From the NCBI GenBank assembly GCA_009763385.1, contig CM019824.1, forward strand, positions 179,222,725 through 179,286,724: a stretch of DNA of 64,000 nucleotides, written 5' to 3'. The notes beneath the pieces were generated by a model. That model ran no database searches and was not told where the DNA came from. It saw only the letters and a program-made list of their open reading frames with translations. The DNA is from Coix lacryma-jobi var. lacryma-jobi. Its lineage: Eukaryota; Streptophyta; Magnoliopsida; Poales; Poaceae. Shown here one piece after another: positions 47,520 to 58,159 of this stretch. Every line of letters begins with the position of its first letter. Positions within the stretch are counted from its first letter, which is position 1. The translations under genes and the position numbers were made by a program.

Positions 47520-50430
47520 ATGGCCCACCGACGGAGGAACGAGGGAGGACGGGAATGTTAGCGTTGTGCAACCTGCAGTTGAAGTGGAAATGCACACCGC
47601 TAGCAGCAACGAAAGTCTCTCCACAGCAAGTGAGAAGGCACCCCCTCAAAGGGATGTGCCAGCCGGAGGCTTCGCAAGAAGAAAGGAGGAGGAAAGAAGA
47701 TTGAGAAGAGAAGCAAGAGCCAAAGCAAGAGAAGACGCAGCGGCTCTCAAAGCAAGAGAAGAGAAGGCTCAAAGAAAAGAAGAGAGAAGAATTAGAAGAG
47801 AAGAAAGAGCAATGAGAAGAGAAGAAAAGAAGAAGGAGGAGGAGCTCAAAGCAAAGAAGAGTGTGAACTTGAGTGATGACTCAAGTAGCACCGAAGATGG
47901 AGACGATCACTTCTCCTACACGCTCAAGAATGACAAGAAGAAGAAGGAGGATATGAAGAAGATATATGGAGAAGTATCCTTTAACTATTCTTCTATGACT
48001 AACCATGATTCTAGGCCTCTCATCAATGTGCCCGCGGGCAAGTTACCTCGTTTTGACGGGACTAACTTTGCCAAGTGGAAGCACATTATGAAGACCTATC
48101 TTATTGGTCTCCACCCAGGTATTTGGGAGATAGTGCACAATGGACTTGAAGCACCGGTTGATCCGAAGAGCCCCACTCAAGATGAGTTCCGCAACATTCA
48201 TCTCAATTCTCAAGCCACTAGTGTGCTACTTAGTGCCTTGGATGGTGATGAGTACAACAAGGTCATGGGAGTTGAGGTTGCAAAGGAGATTTGGGACACA
48301 TTGCATATTGCTCATGAAGGGGTTGACAAAGTGAGGCAATCCAAGATTGATTTGTTGATGGCTAAGCTCAACCGGTTTGTGATATGTGATGGTGAAGGCC
48401 CACAAGAGATGTTTGATAGATTGATGGTGATTGTTGGCAAGATTAGAGGACTAGGTGGAAATGAGATCAATGATCACAAGGTTGTGAAGATCATGTTAGA
48501 GGCATACTCACCTAGGAATGAAACCGTAGTAACATTGATTAGGGACAAGAAGAAGTTTGAGCAATTCACACCTAGTGATGTGCTTGGGAGGATCATCACA
48601 TTTGACATGCAAAGAGAGGAGGCAAATGAAAGAAGGAAGCTTGGAGAGTTGCAAGCAAGGCTAGATGGGATGAAGATCAAGGATGTGGCACTCAAGGCAA
48701 GCAAGTCCACAAAGCAAGCAACATCAAGCAAGCCAAATTCAAGCAAACAAGCCTCTACAAGAAAGCCCAAGCAACAAAGAAGAAAATAGAGGTTGAGGAC
48801 AGCACATCATCCTCTTGTAAAAGTGAGAGTGATGGTGAAGAATTTGAGAAGATTGATGATATAGCTCTATTCATGAGAAGATACCGCAAGGGGCTCAAGA
48901 AGGAAGGATACAATTTGTGAAGAGGAAGTTTCCCAACAAGAAGAAGAGAACTTGCTACAATTGTGGTAGCACCGAGCATTTCATAGCTCATTGCCCAAAT
49001 GAGAAGAAGGACAACAAGGGCAAGAAAGATGACAAAGCCACTTACAAGAAGCACAACAAGAGATACATGAGAGAAGCTCACATTGGACATGAATGGGATT
49101 CAACCGCACAAACCTCAAGTGAAGAAGATGAGAAGATGGCAACAATAGCATTTCAAAAGTCATCTCCTTCACCAAGGCTATTCAATAACTTGTCCGATGA
49201 TGATGATGGCAACTCCCACACTTGTCTCATGGCCAAGAAAGAGAAGGTGAAAAAGACTCACACTCCTAAACCTTCTCTTCCACCTAGTGACATCTCTAGT
49301 AGTGAACTTAGTGATTCCTCTAGTGATGATGATTCTAGTGATGAAGAGATAAATATGATAACTAAAAATTTGGACAAGAAACCAAACTCTTTATCACTAA
49401 GCTAATGGAGGAACTAGAAGGTGTACAAGCCGAGCTAGCAATAAGTGAGGATGCCCTCATCAAACAAGAGGACCTCTACATTGCTTGCAAGGAGGCTCTT
49501 GCATTAGAGAGAAGTGAGTTGGATGTCTTGCATGAGGCCTTGGCCAAAGAGCAAGATGAACATGCTTCCCTAAAGAAGGCTCATGTTGCACTCAAGGAAA
49601 AGCATTGTGGCTTGGATGAAAAGCACAAAGAACTTGAGCTGCAATATAACCTTCTTTGGGAAAGCAACTCAACTCTCCCTAAGGCAAATGTCACTTCTAT
49701 TCCCTCCACTAGTGAAGGTTGTGGAAAATGCTATAATCTTGATTTGAATGTCTATTCCACTAACCTTGCGAACATGGAGGCCATGAGAAAGGAGATAGCA
49801 AGGTTGACAAACATCATCGCAAGTGGTTGTGTCAAGTCTACCACAAGTGCTAATGAGAAGACCCAAGGGAAGAACATGCACAAGTTCAAGAATGGAAGAC
49901 GTCCTTCCATAAAGGATGGGTTGGGGCATGAAAAAGGAGCCAAAACAAATGGAAGGAAGACAGTGAATGGCTATGAGTGTGTGAGGTTTGAGAAGAAGGG
50001 TCAGATTGGTACAGTTCAGCCTGCACAGACCGCGGCAGTGCCGCGCCAGAAGGCGGCAGTGCCGGGCCCCGGCAGTGCCGCCCCCAGGCCGGCAGTGCCG
50101 CGCCCCAAGAAAGGGAAGGCTACCAGTTTCCCTTCTGCTCAGTCTCACACACAGCCCAAGCAGGTGCCCAACCAGAAGCAAGGGTCTCAGAAACCAAAAG
50201 AATCTATTTGGGTGACCAAGAACAAGTTTGTACATCAACCCAAGATAGAAGCCCTAAGGAAGAGCATGTCCTCTTGTTACATATTAGGACACAACAACAG
50301 TGGTAAAGTTGTTGCAAAGTATGTTGGTGATGACAAGAGAGCAGCCGACAAGTTTATTTGGGTTCCTAAGATACTCGTGACTAACGTACAAGGCCCCAAT
50401 ATCAATTGGGGACCTAAACCTAGGAACTAA
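47520..50430 (+). CDS. gag: Sirevirus gag (capsid and nucleocapsid), frameshifted
   Basis: The ATG at 47520 is in the usual place, about 50 bp after the primer site, and is followed by a frame change before 47566. The region then encodes a long Arg/Glu/Lys-rich helix (47680-47850), an acidic Ser/Asp patch, and the capsid-like domain (about 48030-48650, including KLPRFDGTNFAKWK and LTAxx-type helices). A CCHC zinc knuckle starts with CYNCGSTEHF at 48953, and a coiled-coil region at 49405-49660 is typical of Sirevirus gag C-termini. An Ala-Val-Pro-rich linker (50030-50105) is encoded by palindromic repeats. Frame breaks occur at about 47536-47556, 48761-48768, 48911-48916, 49376-49386 and 50421-50432, nearly all beside short homopolymers. 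The last may be a genuine gag/pol boundary, since Sirevirus gag and pol are often separated by a stop or shift. Confidence 0.85.
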
Positions 50431-50431
50431 A

Positions 50432-53400
50432 CTTGTTTTGCAGGCATACTCCTCCGGTGGATCAAGTTGGGTGCTTGATAGCGGATGTACAAATCATATG
50501 ACCGGAGAAAGGAGTATGTTCTCATCATATTCCCCAACTTCAAATGCAAGCGAAAACATCATTTTCGGTGATAACTCCAAGGGGGATGTGTTAGGTCTTG
50601 GTAAAGTTGCTATTACACTTGAGCATTCAATTACTAATGTCTTACATGTCGATTCGTTGAGTTACAACTTGCTATCCGTTTCACAATTATGTGGAATGGG
50701 TTTCAATTGTCTCTTTACGGATGAGGGTGTGGAAGTCTTTAGAAGGGAGGATTCCTCTATTGTCTTACGGGTCGTTTGAAAGGGAAGCTTTACTTAGTTG
50801 ATTTCAACAAAAGTGAAGCCAAACTTGAGACTTGTTTAGTGGCAAAATCTAGCATGGGTTGGTTATGGCATCGCCGACTAGCTCATGTTGGGATGAGGAA
50901 CTTGGCCAAACTTCAAAAGGACAACCACATCCTAGGACTAACAAATGTTGTTTTTGAGAAAGACAGAGTATGTGGAGCTTGCCAAGCCGGAAAACAAGTA
51001 GGCGTACCTCACCCACCAAAGAGCTATGACACTACTACTCATCCATTGGAATTGATCCACATGGATCTCTTTGGACCGGTTGTCTACCTTAGCATCGGTG
51101 GTAACAAACATGGTCTTGTTATTGTTGATGATTTTTCTCGTTTCACTTGGGTATTCTTTTTGCATGACAAAAGTGTAGTGCAAGAGAAAATCAAGATGTT
51201 CGTGCGAAGAGCTCAAAGGGAATTCGGTTTCAACATCAAGAAAGTTCGGAGTGACAATGGAACCGAATTCCGAAACACCCAAGTGGAAGAGTTTCTTGAT
51301 GAAGAGGGCATCAAGCATGAATTTTCAGTTCCATACACCCCTCAACAAAATGGCGTGGTGGAGAGGAAGAATAGAACACTCATTGACATGGCAAGGACGA
51401 TGCTAGATGAGTACAAGACGCCGGACATCTTTTGGGCCGAAGCCGTCAATACCGCTTGCCATGCAATCAACCGCCTCTACCTCCACAAGAGAAGAAAGAA
51501 GACCTCCTATGAGCTGCTCACCGGTAACAAACCAAAGGTGTCGTACTTTAGAGTATTTGGGTGCAAATGTTTCATATTGAACAAGAAGCCCAAAGCCTCT
51601 AAGTTCGCATCCAAGGTTGATGAAGGTTTTCTTCTCGATTATGGATCAAACGAGCATGCCTATCGTGTTTTCAACAAGGCCTCCGGCAAGGTTGAAATAG
51701 CGATAGACGTGACGTTTGATGAAACTAATGGCTCTCAAGTAGAGCAAGTTGATGAAGTTGTTGTAGGTAATGAGGAACCACCTTGTGAAGCAATCAAGCA
51801 ATTAGCCATTGGTGATATTAGACCACAAGAACAGTAGGCTACTGGTCAGGATGGTTTTCAAGCTGAAACTCCTGCTGGGACTGATCAGATACAGTCCCCG
51901 GCAGTGCCGGGTCCGACCCCGGCTGTGCCGGACCCCGGCAGTGCCGGGCGAAGCCCAGCAATGCCGGGCACACCCAGAGCAGCTGCAGCTACTCCACTTC
52001 ATGGAGTAAACCTACAACCCATCTTCGAGCAAGATGAAGAAGAAGATGCTGAAGATGAACCAGAACCCATTGATCATCCAAGGCTCAAGCAAACTATTCA
52101 ACGGGATCATCCCGTTGACAACATTCTTGGGAGTCTACGAAAGGGGGTAACGACACGCTCTCATTTGGCAAATTTCTGTCAATATTACTCGTTTGTCTCC
52201 TCTTTGGAACCTCTCAAGGTAGAAGAAGCCCTGGACGATCCGGATTGGGTGATGGCCATGCAAGAAGAGCTCAACAACTTTGAGCGCAATCAAGTATGGT
52301 CACTTGTGGAAAGACCAAACACCAATGTTATTGGAACCAAATGGGTCTTCCGCAACAAGCAAGATGAAGAAGGTGTGGTGACAAGGAACAAGGCAAGATT
52401 GGTAGCTCAAGGGTTCACTCAAGTAGAGGGCTTGGACTTTGAAGAAACATATGCACCGGTTGCAAGACTAGAAGCCATTCGGATTCTTCTAGCCTATGCA
52501 GCCCATCACAACTTCAAGCTATATCAAATGGATGTGAAGAGTGCATTCCTCAATGGCCCTATACAAGAGTTGGTGTATGTCGAGCAACCACCGGGCTTTG
52601 AAGATCCCAAGTTCCCCAACCACGTCTTCAAACTCCATAAGGCGCTCTATGGGCTTAAACAAGCACCTAGAGCATGGTATGAATGCCTTAAGGAATTCTT
52701 GCTCAAACAAGGCTTTGAAATAGGCAAAGCCGATCCTACTCTCTTCACTCATAAAGTCAATGGAGATATCTTTGTGTGCCAAATATATGTCGATGACATA
52801 ATATTTGGTAGTACTAACAAATCTTTTTGTGATGAGTTTAGTAGGATCATGACTAAGAGATTTGAGATGTCTATGATGGGTGAGCTTAAGTTCTTCCTTG
52901 GTTTTCAAATCAAGCAATTGAAGGAAGGGACTTTTCTTTGTCAAACCAAGTATACCCATGATATGTTGAGGAAGTTTGACATGGTGAACGCCAAGCCTAT
53001 CAAAACTCCCATGCCAACCAATGGGCATCTTGATCTCAACGTAGAAGGGAAAGCCGTGGACATTAAGGTATATCGCTCCATGATCGGCTCTCTACTCTAC
53101 TTATGCGCATCTAGGCCCGATATTATGCTTAGTGTGTGCATGTGTGCTAGATTTCAAGCTAACCCGAAAGAGTGTCACTTAGTGGCCGTTAAGAGAATCT
53201 TGAGATATCTAGTTCACACTCCAAACCTTGGCTTGTGGTATCCTAAGGGCTCCAAGTTCGAACTACTTGGCTATTCGGATTCCGATTACGCTGGTTGCAA
53301 AGTAGATCGAAAAAGCACTTCGGGGACATGTCAATTCCTTGGACGCTCCTTAGTGTCTTGGGGTTCTAAAAAGCAAAATTGTGTAGCCCTGTCCACAGCC

Positions 53401-53739
53401 GAGGCCGAGTATGTTGCAGCAGGTGCATGTTGTGCGCAACTACTTTGGATGAGGCAAACCCTTCGTGATTTCGGATGTCATTTTACCCATATTCCACTCT
53501 TGTGTGACAATGAAAGTGCCATAAAACTAGCAAACAACCCAGTGAGTCACTCAAGAACCAAACATATAGACATCCGACATCATTTCTTGAGAGATCACGA
53601 AATAAAAGGAGATATCGCGATTCGTCATGTGAGCACCGACCAACAACTAGCCGATATCTTCACCAAGCCTCTAGATGAGTCAAGGTTTTGTGCTTTGAGA
53701 AGTGAACTAAATATCCTTGACTCTCGTAACGTAGTTTGA
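50432..53739 (+). CDS. pol: Sirevirus pol: protease, integrase, reverse transcriptase, RNase H; disrupted
   Basis: Order: aspartic protease (DSG at 50477-50485); integrase zinc domain (WHRRLAHVG to CGACQAGK, about 50864-50994); integrase core with D, D and E in MDLFGP, RSDNGTEF and QQNGVVERKNR. Next is a linker rich in the CGGCAGTGCCG palindrome (about 51898-51970), then reverse transcriptase (WVFRNKQDEEG to YVDD at 52786-52797). Copia RNase H follows (GYSDSDYAG, STAEAEYVAAG, CDNESAIKLA, LADIFTKPL), ending at 53739. A frame change lies at about 50763-50767 and an in-frame TAG at 51835-51837. From there to the end, 611 codons from 51904 are open. The order protease, integrase, RT, RNase H is diagnostic of Copia. 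Confidence 0.92.
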
Positions 53740-54636
53740 AACCTAGCATGCTTGATTGATCAACTAGAATGACCTAGGTAAAACCAATTTCAAAACTTTC
53801 TTATATTGTGTTTCAAAATCTTTGAAAGAAACTTGCTTGTAATGACCATTGTTCTGTATTGACTGATTGTCTCTGGTCATAACATGCAAGCAGTATGTGT
53901 CCACTCCAAGAATGAGCTGTAGTAACTTAGAGAATAAATCTCTCTGCTGGTAACTGTCCGGCAGTGCCGGGCCAGGCGCGGTAGTGCCGGGCCCCGGCAG
54001 TGCCGCGACAGGCGCGGTAGTGCCGCGACTTATCGATTCAGCAGGAATCGATCTGTTACTGTGTGGGACCGAAGGGAAAAATATCTTCTATTCTTACCCT
54101 GCGGTTTCACCCTCTCTCTCCCTCATCCTTTCACCGCAGCCCGTGACCCCCTCCCTCTCTCTCTCTCTCCCTCGGGCGACTAGGAGGCGACCGGCGTGCT
54201 CCCTCACCACCGACCGTGCTCCCCGGCATCTCCGACCACCGGAGGTGCTGCTCGGGATCCCCTTCGGTGCTGCTCCGTCGTCCTCTTCTCCAAGGGTCTC
54301 CTTCCCTCTCCTTCCTCTCAAGGTGAAGGTTCAAAATCCCAAACCCTAAGTTTTTCCCGATTTGTAAAATGCGCCATGGGTATTGTATTTAGAGGTTGTA
54401 GAAGGGTTTGTAGATGATAGGGAAGTGGTAGAGATGATGGATGTGGTGTTCCTTGGCTCAGATCTGGCCTGCCTGCGCGGCAGTGCCGGGCCCCGGCAGT
54501 GCCGCTCCCAGAGCGGCAGTGCCGGACCATGAGCAGGGGTTTGATCCAAGTAACACCTTATCCATCAAAATCTATCACCTCACTATAATCTATCAGCCCT
54601 TATGCAATCTTCTAATTCGCAGTTTCCATGTTTTAG
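53740..54636 (+). promoter_or_regulatory. Spacer before ORF3: palindrome clusters and promoter/leader-like sequence
   Basis: Palindrome clusters at 53957-54030 and 54476-54528 flank a pyrimidine- and GC-rich stretch (54100-54320) that looks like a plant 5' leader. A donor-like CTCAAG|GTGAAG at 54320-54321 and an acceptor-like TTCTAATTCGCAG ending at 54622 would remove about 300 bp. Splicing would leave the ATG at 54637 close behind the junction. Another acceptor-like tract (CATCCTTTCACCGCAG) ends near 54139. This suggests an internal promoter or a spliced subgenomic message for ORF3. It is inference only. Confidence 0.35.
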
Positions 54637-56187
54637 ATGTCAGGAGGAGGAGGAGATGAGAGAAGGGTCAAGCAGAGGATGGATCCGCTCAGGGGGAGGA
54701 GCAAGCAGCCATCCCGTCGAGGTGGCTCTAGCTCCCAAGGAGATATTTCAGCGAGGCAGCAGATCCGGGATGAGGCTCGCTTGCAGATGCAAGGGCGACA
54801 GATAATGGAAGACCTCTATCCCAACACCCCAGAGCACTTGGCAGAGGTCAGCAGGGCACACTTGCAGCCATACACAGAGGATGTGCAGGAGAGGCCTCCT
54901 CAGGACACCAGGGACAGACAGCCCGTGTCCTACTATCAGCAGTTCAGCTCAGTCAAATCTCAGCGCCAGCACAATCCATACAACCATCAAAAGGATATGG
55001 GCATTGATTATAGGTTCTGGAACGAGTTCCATTCTGATTTCTATCGTTGAGTCCTATACAATGCCAAGAAGCAGAAGATACTGAATATGAAGTATGTTGA
55101 TTGGGAGCATCTAGAGAGCAAGACTGACCGTGACATCAACAGGGTGGTGGCTGCATGTAAGGCAAGAAACATGTATGATCTGATGGGATTTAGTTATAAT
55201 TGGAACACCGAGATCATCCATCAGTTCCATGCGACGCTGTATGTTGACAATGTGGTTGAGGAGATGCATTGGATGACCGAGGGTCGTCACTACAAGGTCA
55301 CTTATGAGACCTTTAGTAGGATCCTCGGTTTGGGCAGCGAGGATAGAGAGTATGATAACCTGCATGATGAGAGGACTTTGACAGATTCTGAGATTGCTTT
55401 CATGTATGAGGACCCTCGGAAGGCAGATGGGTTGGTCAAGGGACTACAAGGTTTTTATTACATGTTGAACAACCTCTTCAGGCAAACTCTCAACCCAAAG
55501 AGTGGGTCCCATTCTAACTTGTATGGATATGGCAGGAACATGTTGGCTAGGATGGCCCCAGGGGCTAATCGCTTTTCCATATCCAGCTTTATATGGACTG
55601 AGCTTCAGGTTGCAGTCGAGGATGCTAGGAAGGCAGTTCTCTATGCCCCCTACATCATGTTTATGATTGAGATGGTTTCCGGCTATACCTTTGCTAAGGA
55701 TGGGTTGCATGAGCCGTACCGTGCAGAGAAGAAGAGAGGAGCAGCAGCAGGGGCAACAGCAGCTGAAAGGCCAGAGAGCTCCCGCCCTTCCTATCAGAGG
55801 AAGAAGAAGAGCAAGCTGGCCAAATGGATCAAGGCCATCTTCTCTACTTGCACCTATGCAGCCCAGACAGCTCACCAGGCACTCGTTGAGCAGCGAGCAG
55901 AGCGAGAGCGGGCGGGACGTTCGCCGTTACCTCCACCCCGCTCTCCACCTCACTTCGACCTCTCCAGTCTCGACTCAGATGACATAGACTCAGATGGAGA
56001 TGAGGAGCAGGAGGAGATAGTGCCTGTGCCACCCCGTCGTTCTACACGTGCCTCGACCTCGACCCGCTACACCAGTACCACTCACCGTCAGGGGAAGGTC
56101 GTGGTTGAGTCCGACGACGACGATGATGATGATGAGGAGGAAGAAGAAGAAGTTCAGTGGGACAAGATTGCATCGGACGACAACTGA
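54637..56187 (+). CDS. Sirevirus ORF3 (envelope-position / plant transposon protein-like), one internal stop
   Basis: One frame of 517 codons with a single TGA at 55048-55050. The second part alone, from 55087, is 366 aa. The N-terminal part is basic and Gln-rich. The middle (about 55087-55720) has WNTEIIHQFHATLYVD and YETFSRILGLGSED. This resembles the conserved plant retrotransposon domain that I know as putative plant transposon protein. The C-terminus is basic (YQRKKKSKLAKWIKAIF), then Pro/Ser-rich, then a run of Asp and Glu. There is no signal peptide. The only mildly hydrophobic stretch is VLYAPYIMFMIEMVSGYTF, so calling it an envelope protein rests on position, not on features. Function unknown. 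Confidence 0.7.
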
Positions 56188-56867
56188 GTGTTTGGACACT
56201 CTTCTCTTCTCTCTTTTTCTCTCTTTTTGGTGACTTGTTGCCAAAGGGGGAGAATTAGGTGAAGAGAAGGGGGTACAACACTTTTTTTAGCTTCATGTCC
56301 CCATCTTTAGTAGTTGAGAGAGTTGTGAGAGTTTGATTCGTTCAAAACTCTATGTTTTGTAATATTACTCTTTGGTACTACTTCTTAGGCTTGGATGTGG
56401 ACATGCACTTTTACCTGCTTATTTAGCCTGTTATATCTTGTTTAGTTCTGTTATTGATTATGCTTTGTGGCTTTGTGATAATTCCGCTGCGTTTGCTGTC
56501 TGTAGCCTGAGCGGCAGTGCCGCTCCAGGGCCGGCAGTGCCGGGCTCCGGCAGTGCCGCGCCCAGAGCGGCAGTGCCGCTCTGGCAGAAAGACAGCAAAC
56601 ATCTCTGATGTGCTTAAACTGTCATTCGCATCACGTATTACTCTTGACACAGTTTGATAGCACCCCACAAAGCTAATAGATGTGAAACTGAACCTACACC
56701 ACACTTCTAATATGTGAATGATTGGACTTTAATGCCAATTTGAGATTTTAGCTCTCATTCACACATTAAGGGGGAGGTTTCACACCTAAGCTTCTAAATC
56801 TCAAGTATTGTACCCTTCTTTTGTAAGCTTCAATTGTGTTGTCATTAATCACCAAAAAGGGGGAGAT
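56188..56867 (+). promoter_or_regulatory. 3' non-coding region with repeated polypurine tracts and a palindrome cluster
   Basis: Polypurine tracts occur at about 56244-56256 (CCAAAGGGGGAGAA), 56767-56775 (AAGGGGGAGG) and 56854-56866 (AAAAAGGGGGAGA). The last abuts the 3' LTR and is the functional plus-strand primer site. A cluster of four CGGCAGTGCCG motifs lies at 56513-56578. Confidence 0.85.
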
Positions 56868-58139
56868 TGTAAGTGCAATCAAGCCCTAATTGTGGGTTTT
56901 GGTGTTAATGACCACACGATTGAAGGACTAATGAGATTTATGAAGTTGACAAGCAGGTTATGATAAGAAAGGATGGTGTATTTACGTTGGTGGACCCCTC
57001 ATACTACATTTCATCGGTTCCGGACTCAAAGTGCTATAAAGAGCTTTCATTTTGATTATTGAGTGTTAGGAATGTCGTACTATCAAGGGGGAATGCAAGT
57101 TCATTACTATGGCTGAATGATATGTGCTCAAACCAACCCAAACCATCCATGTTTCTAACCAAAGACAGCTGCACCAAATTCAGATCCATCTCTGTCTGTC
57201 TGGTAGGCGCGGCAGTGCCGCCCTTGGCGCGGCAGTGCCGGGCCGCGGCACTGCCGGGCTTCGGCCGGCACTGCCGCGACTTGTTTCAACCGTTGGATGG
57301 CAGGGGGTATTTACATCACCCCTCTGCCTCCCCAACGGTCATCCACGACCATAAATCGTCACCTACCTCCAGACAAGCTTCTCCTCTCCCCATTGAAGGC
57401 TCTCAACTCCCCTCTCACCAAATCTTTGATTCCCATTGATTCCAAGTGAGTTGGAGGCTTAAACCTTCACCAAAGAGAAGCCCTAGCTGAGATCTACTCC
57501 CTAGAGCACTTGATTTGAGCCATAGCCGGTGGATTTGCTTCTATTACTCTTGGGTTCTTGGAACCCTAGCAGGCTAGGCGTCGCCCTAGAGCCTTGCCAA
57601 CTTGTGTGGCGGCCTAGGGAGGTTTGTAATCACTTGTGCAGCTAGTATTATTACCCCTCACTTCAAGGATTTGGTTCCTTGACTTGAGAACGAGGTAGAG
57701 TTGCAAAGCTCATGACCTAAGTGGTCAACCTCAACAACGTGGAGGTAGGCAAGCCTTGGTGGCGAGCTGAACCACGGGATAAATCACTTGTCTCTTGTGC
57801 TTGCTTAGTTTCATTCTTCATATTCATGAGCTTGTGATAGATTCTAGGGTTTGGCCCGATCTACTTTATTCTTCATATTTGGCTTGGAGTAGTTGGTTCT
57901 GCTGGTTCATAGAACTTGTTGTAACACTTCTGTTCATATAGAATTAGTTAGTTGTGGCTGGATTTCGAATTGCAGCTTCTAGTCTCACACTGCGCGGCAG
58001 TACCGCGCTGGGGCCGGCAGTGCCGGGCAGCGGCAGTGCCGGGCACAGAGCGGTAGTGTCGGGCTTATCTAATTAAGTTTTGAGCTGTGATTTTTGACAG
58101 GCCTATTCACCCCCCCTCTAGGCCACACAGGTCCTTACA
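56868..58139 (+). repeat. Sirevirus 3' LTR
   Basis: 1272 bp, TGTAAGTGCAATC to GGTCCTTACA. Palindrome clusters lie at 57208-57285 and 57993-58060. TATTTACA at 57308-57315 follows the first. The sequence reads cleaner than the 5' LTR, with palindromes intact where the 5' copy has lost or gained single bases. Confidence 0.93.
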
Positions 58140-58159
58140 TTACTTGGTAAAAATAGAGG

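Larger units (their letters stand above)
46203..58139 (+). mobile_element. Complete Sirevirus (Ty1-copia) retrotransposon, 11,937 bp, TSD TTACT
   Basis: Two LTRs begin TGTAAGTG and end GGTCCTTACA. The 5-bp duplication TTACT lies at 46198-46202 and 58140-58144. The order is 5' LTR, primer-binding site, gag, protease, integrase, RT-RNase H, a third ORF, several polypurine tracts and 3' LTR. Integrase before RT places it in Copia. The extra ORF after pol, repeated polypurine tracts and palindrome-rich LTRs place it in the Sirevirus lineage. Coding capacity is damaged, mostly by one-base shifts before 50.8 kb plus two nonsense codons. Confidence 0.93.

Noticed and set aside
50030..50105. Regular short palindromic repeats resembling a CRISPR-like array
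   Set aside because: Spacing is irregular, there are no unique spacers of constant length, the sequence is a plant retrotransposon coding region, and the same motif recurs in its LTRs.
54637..56187. Annotation of ORF3 as a retroviral-type envelope protein
   Set aside because: No signal peptide, no convincing membrane anchor and no cleavage-site pattern. Position after pol alone is not enough.
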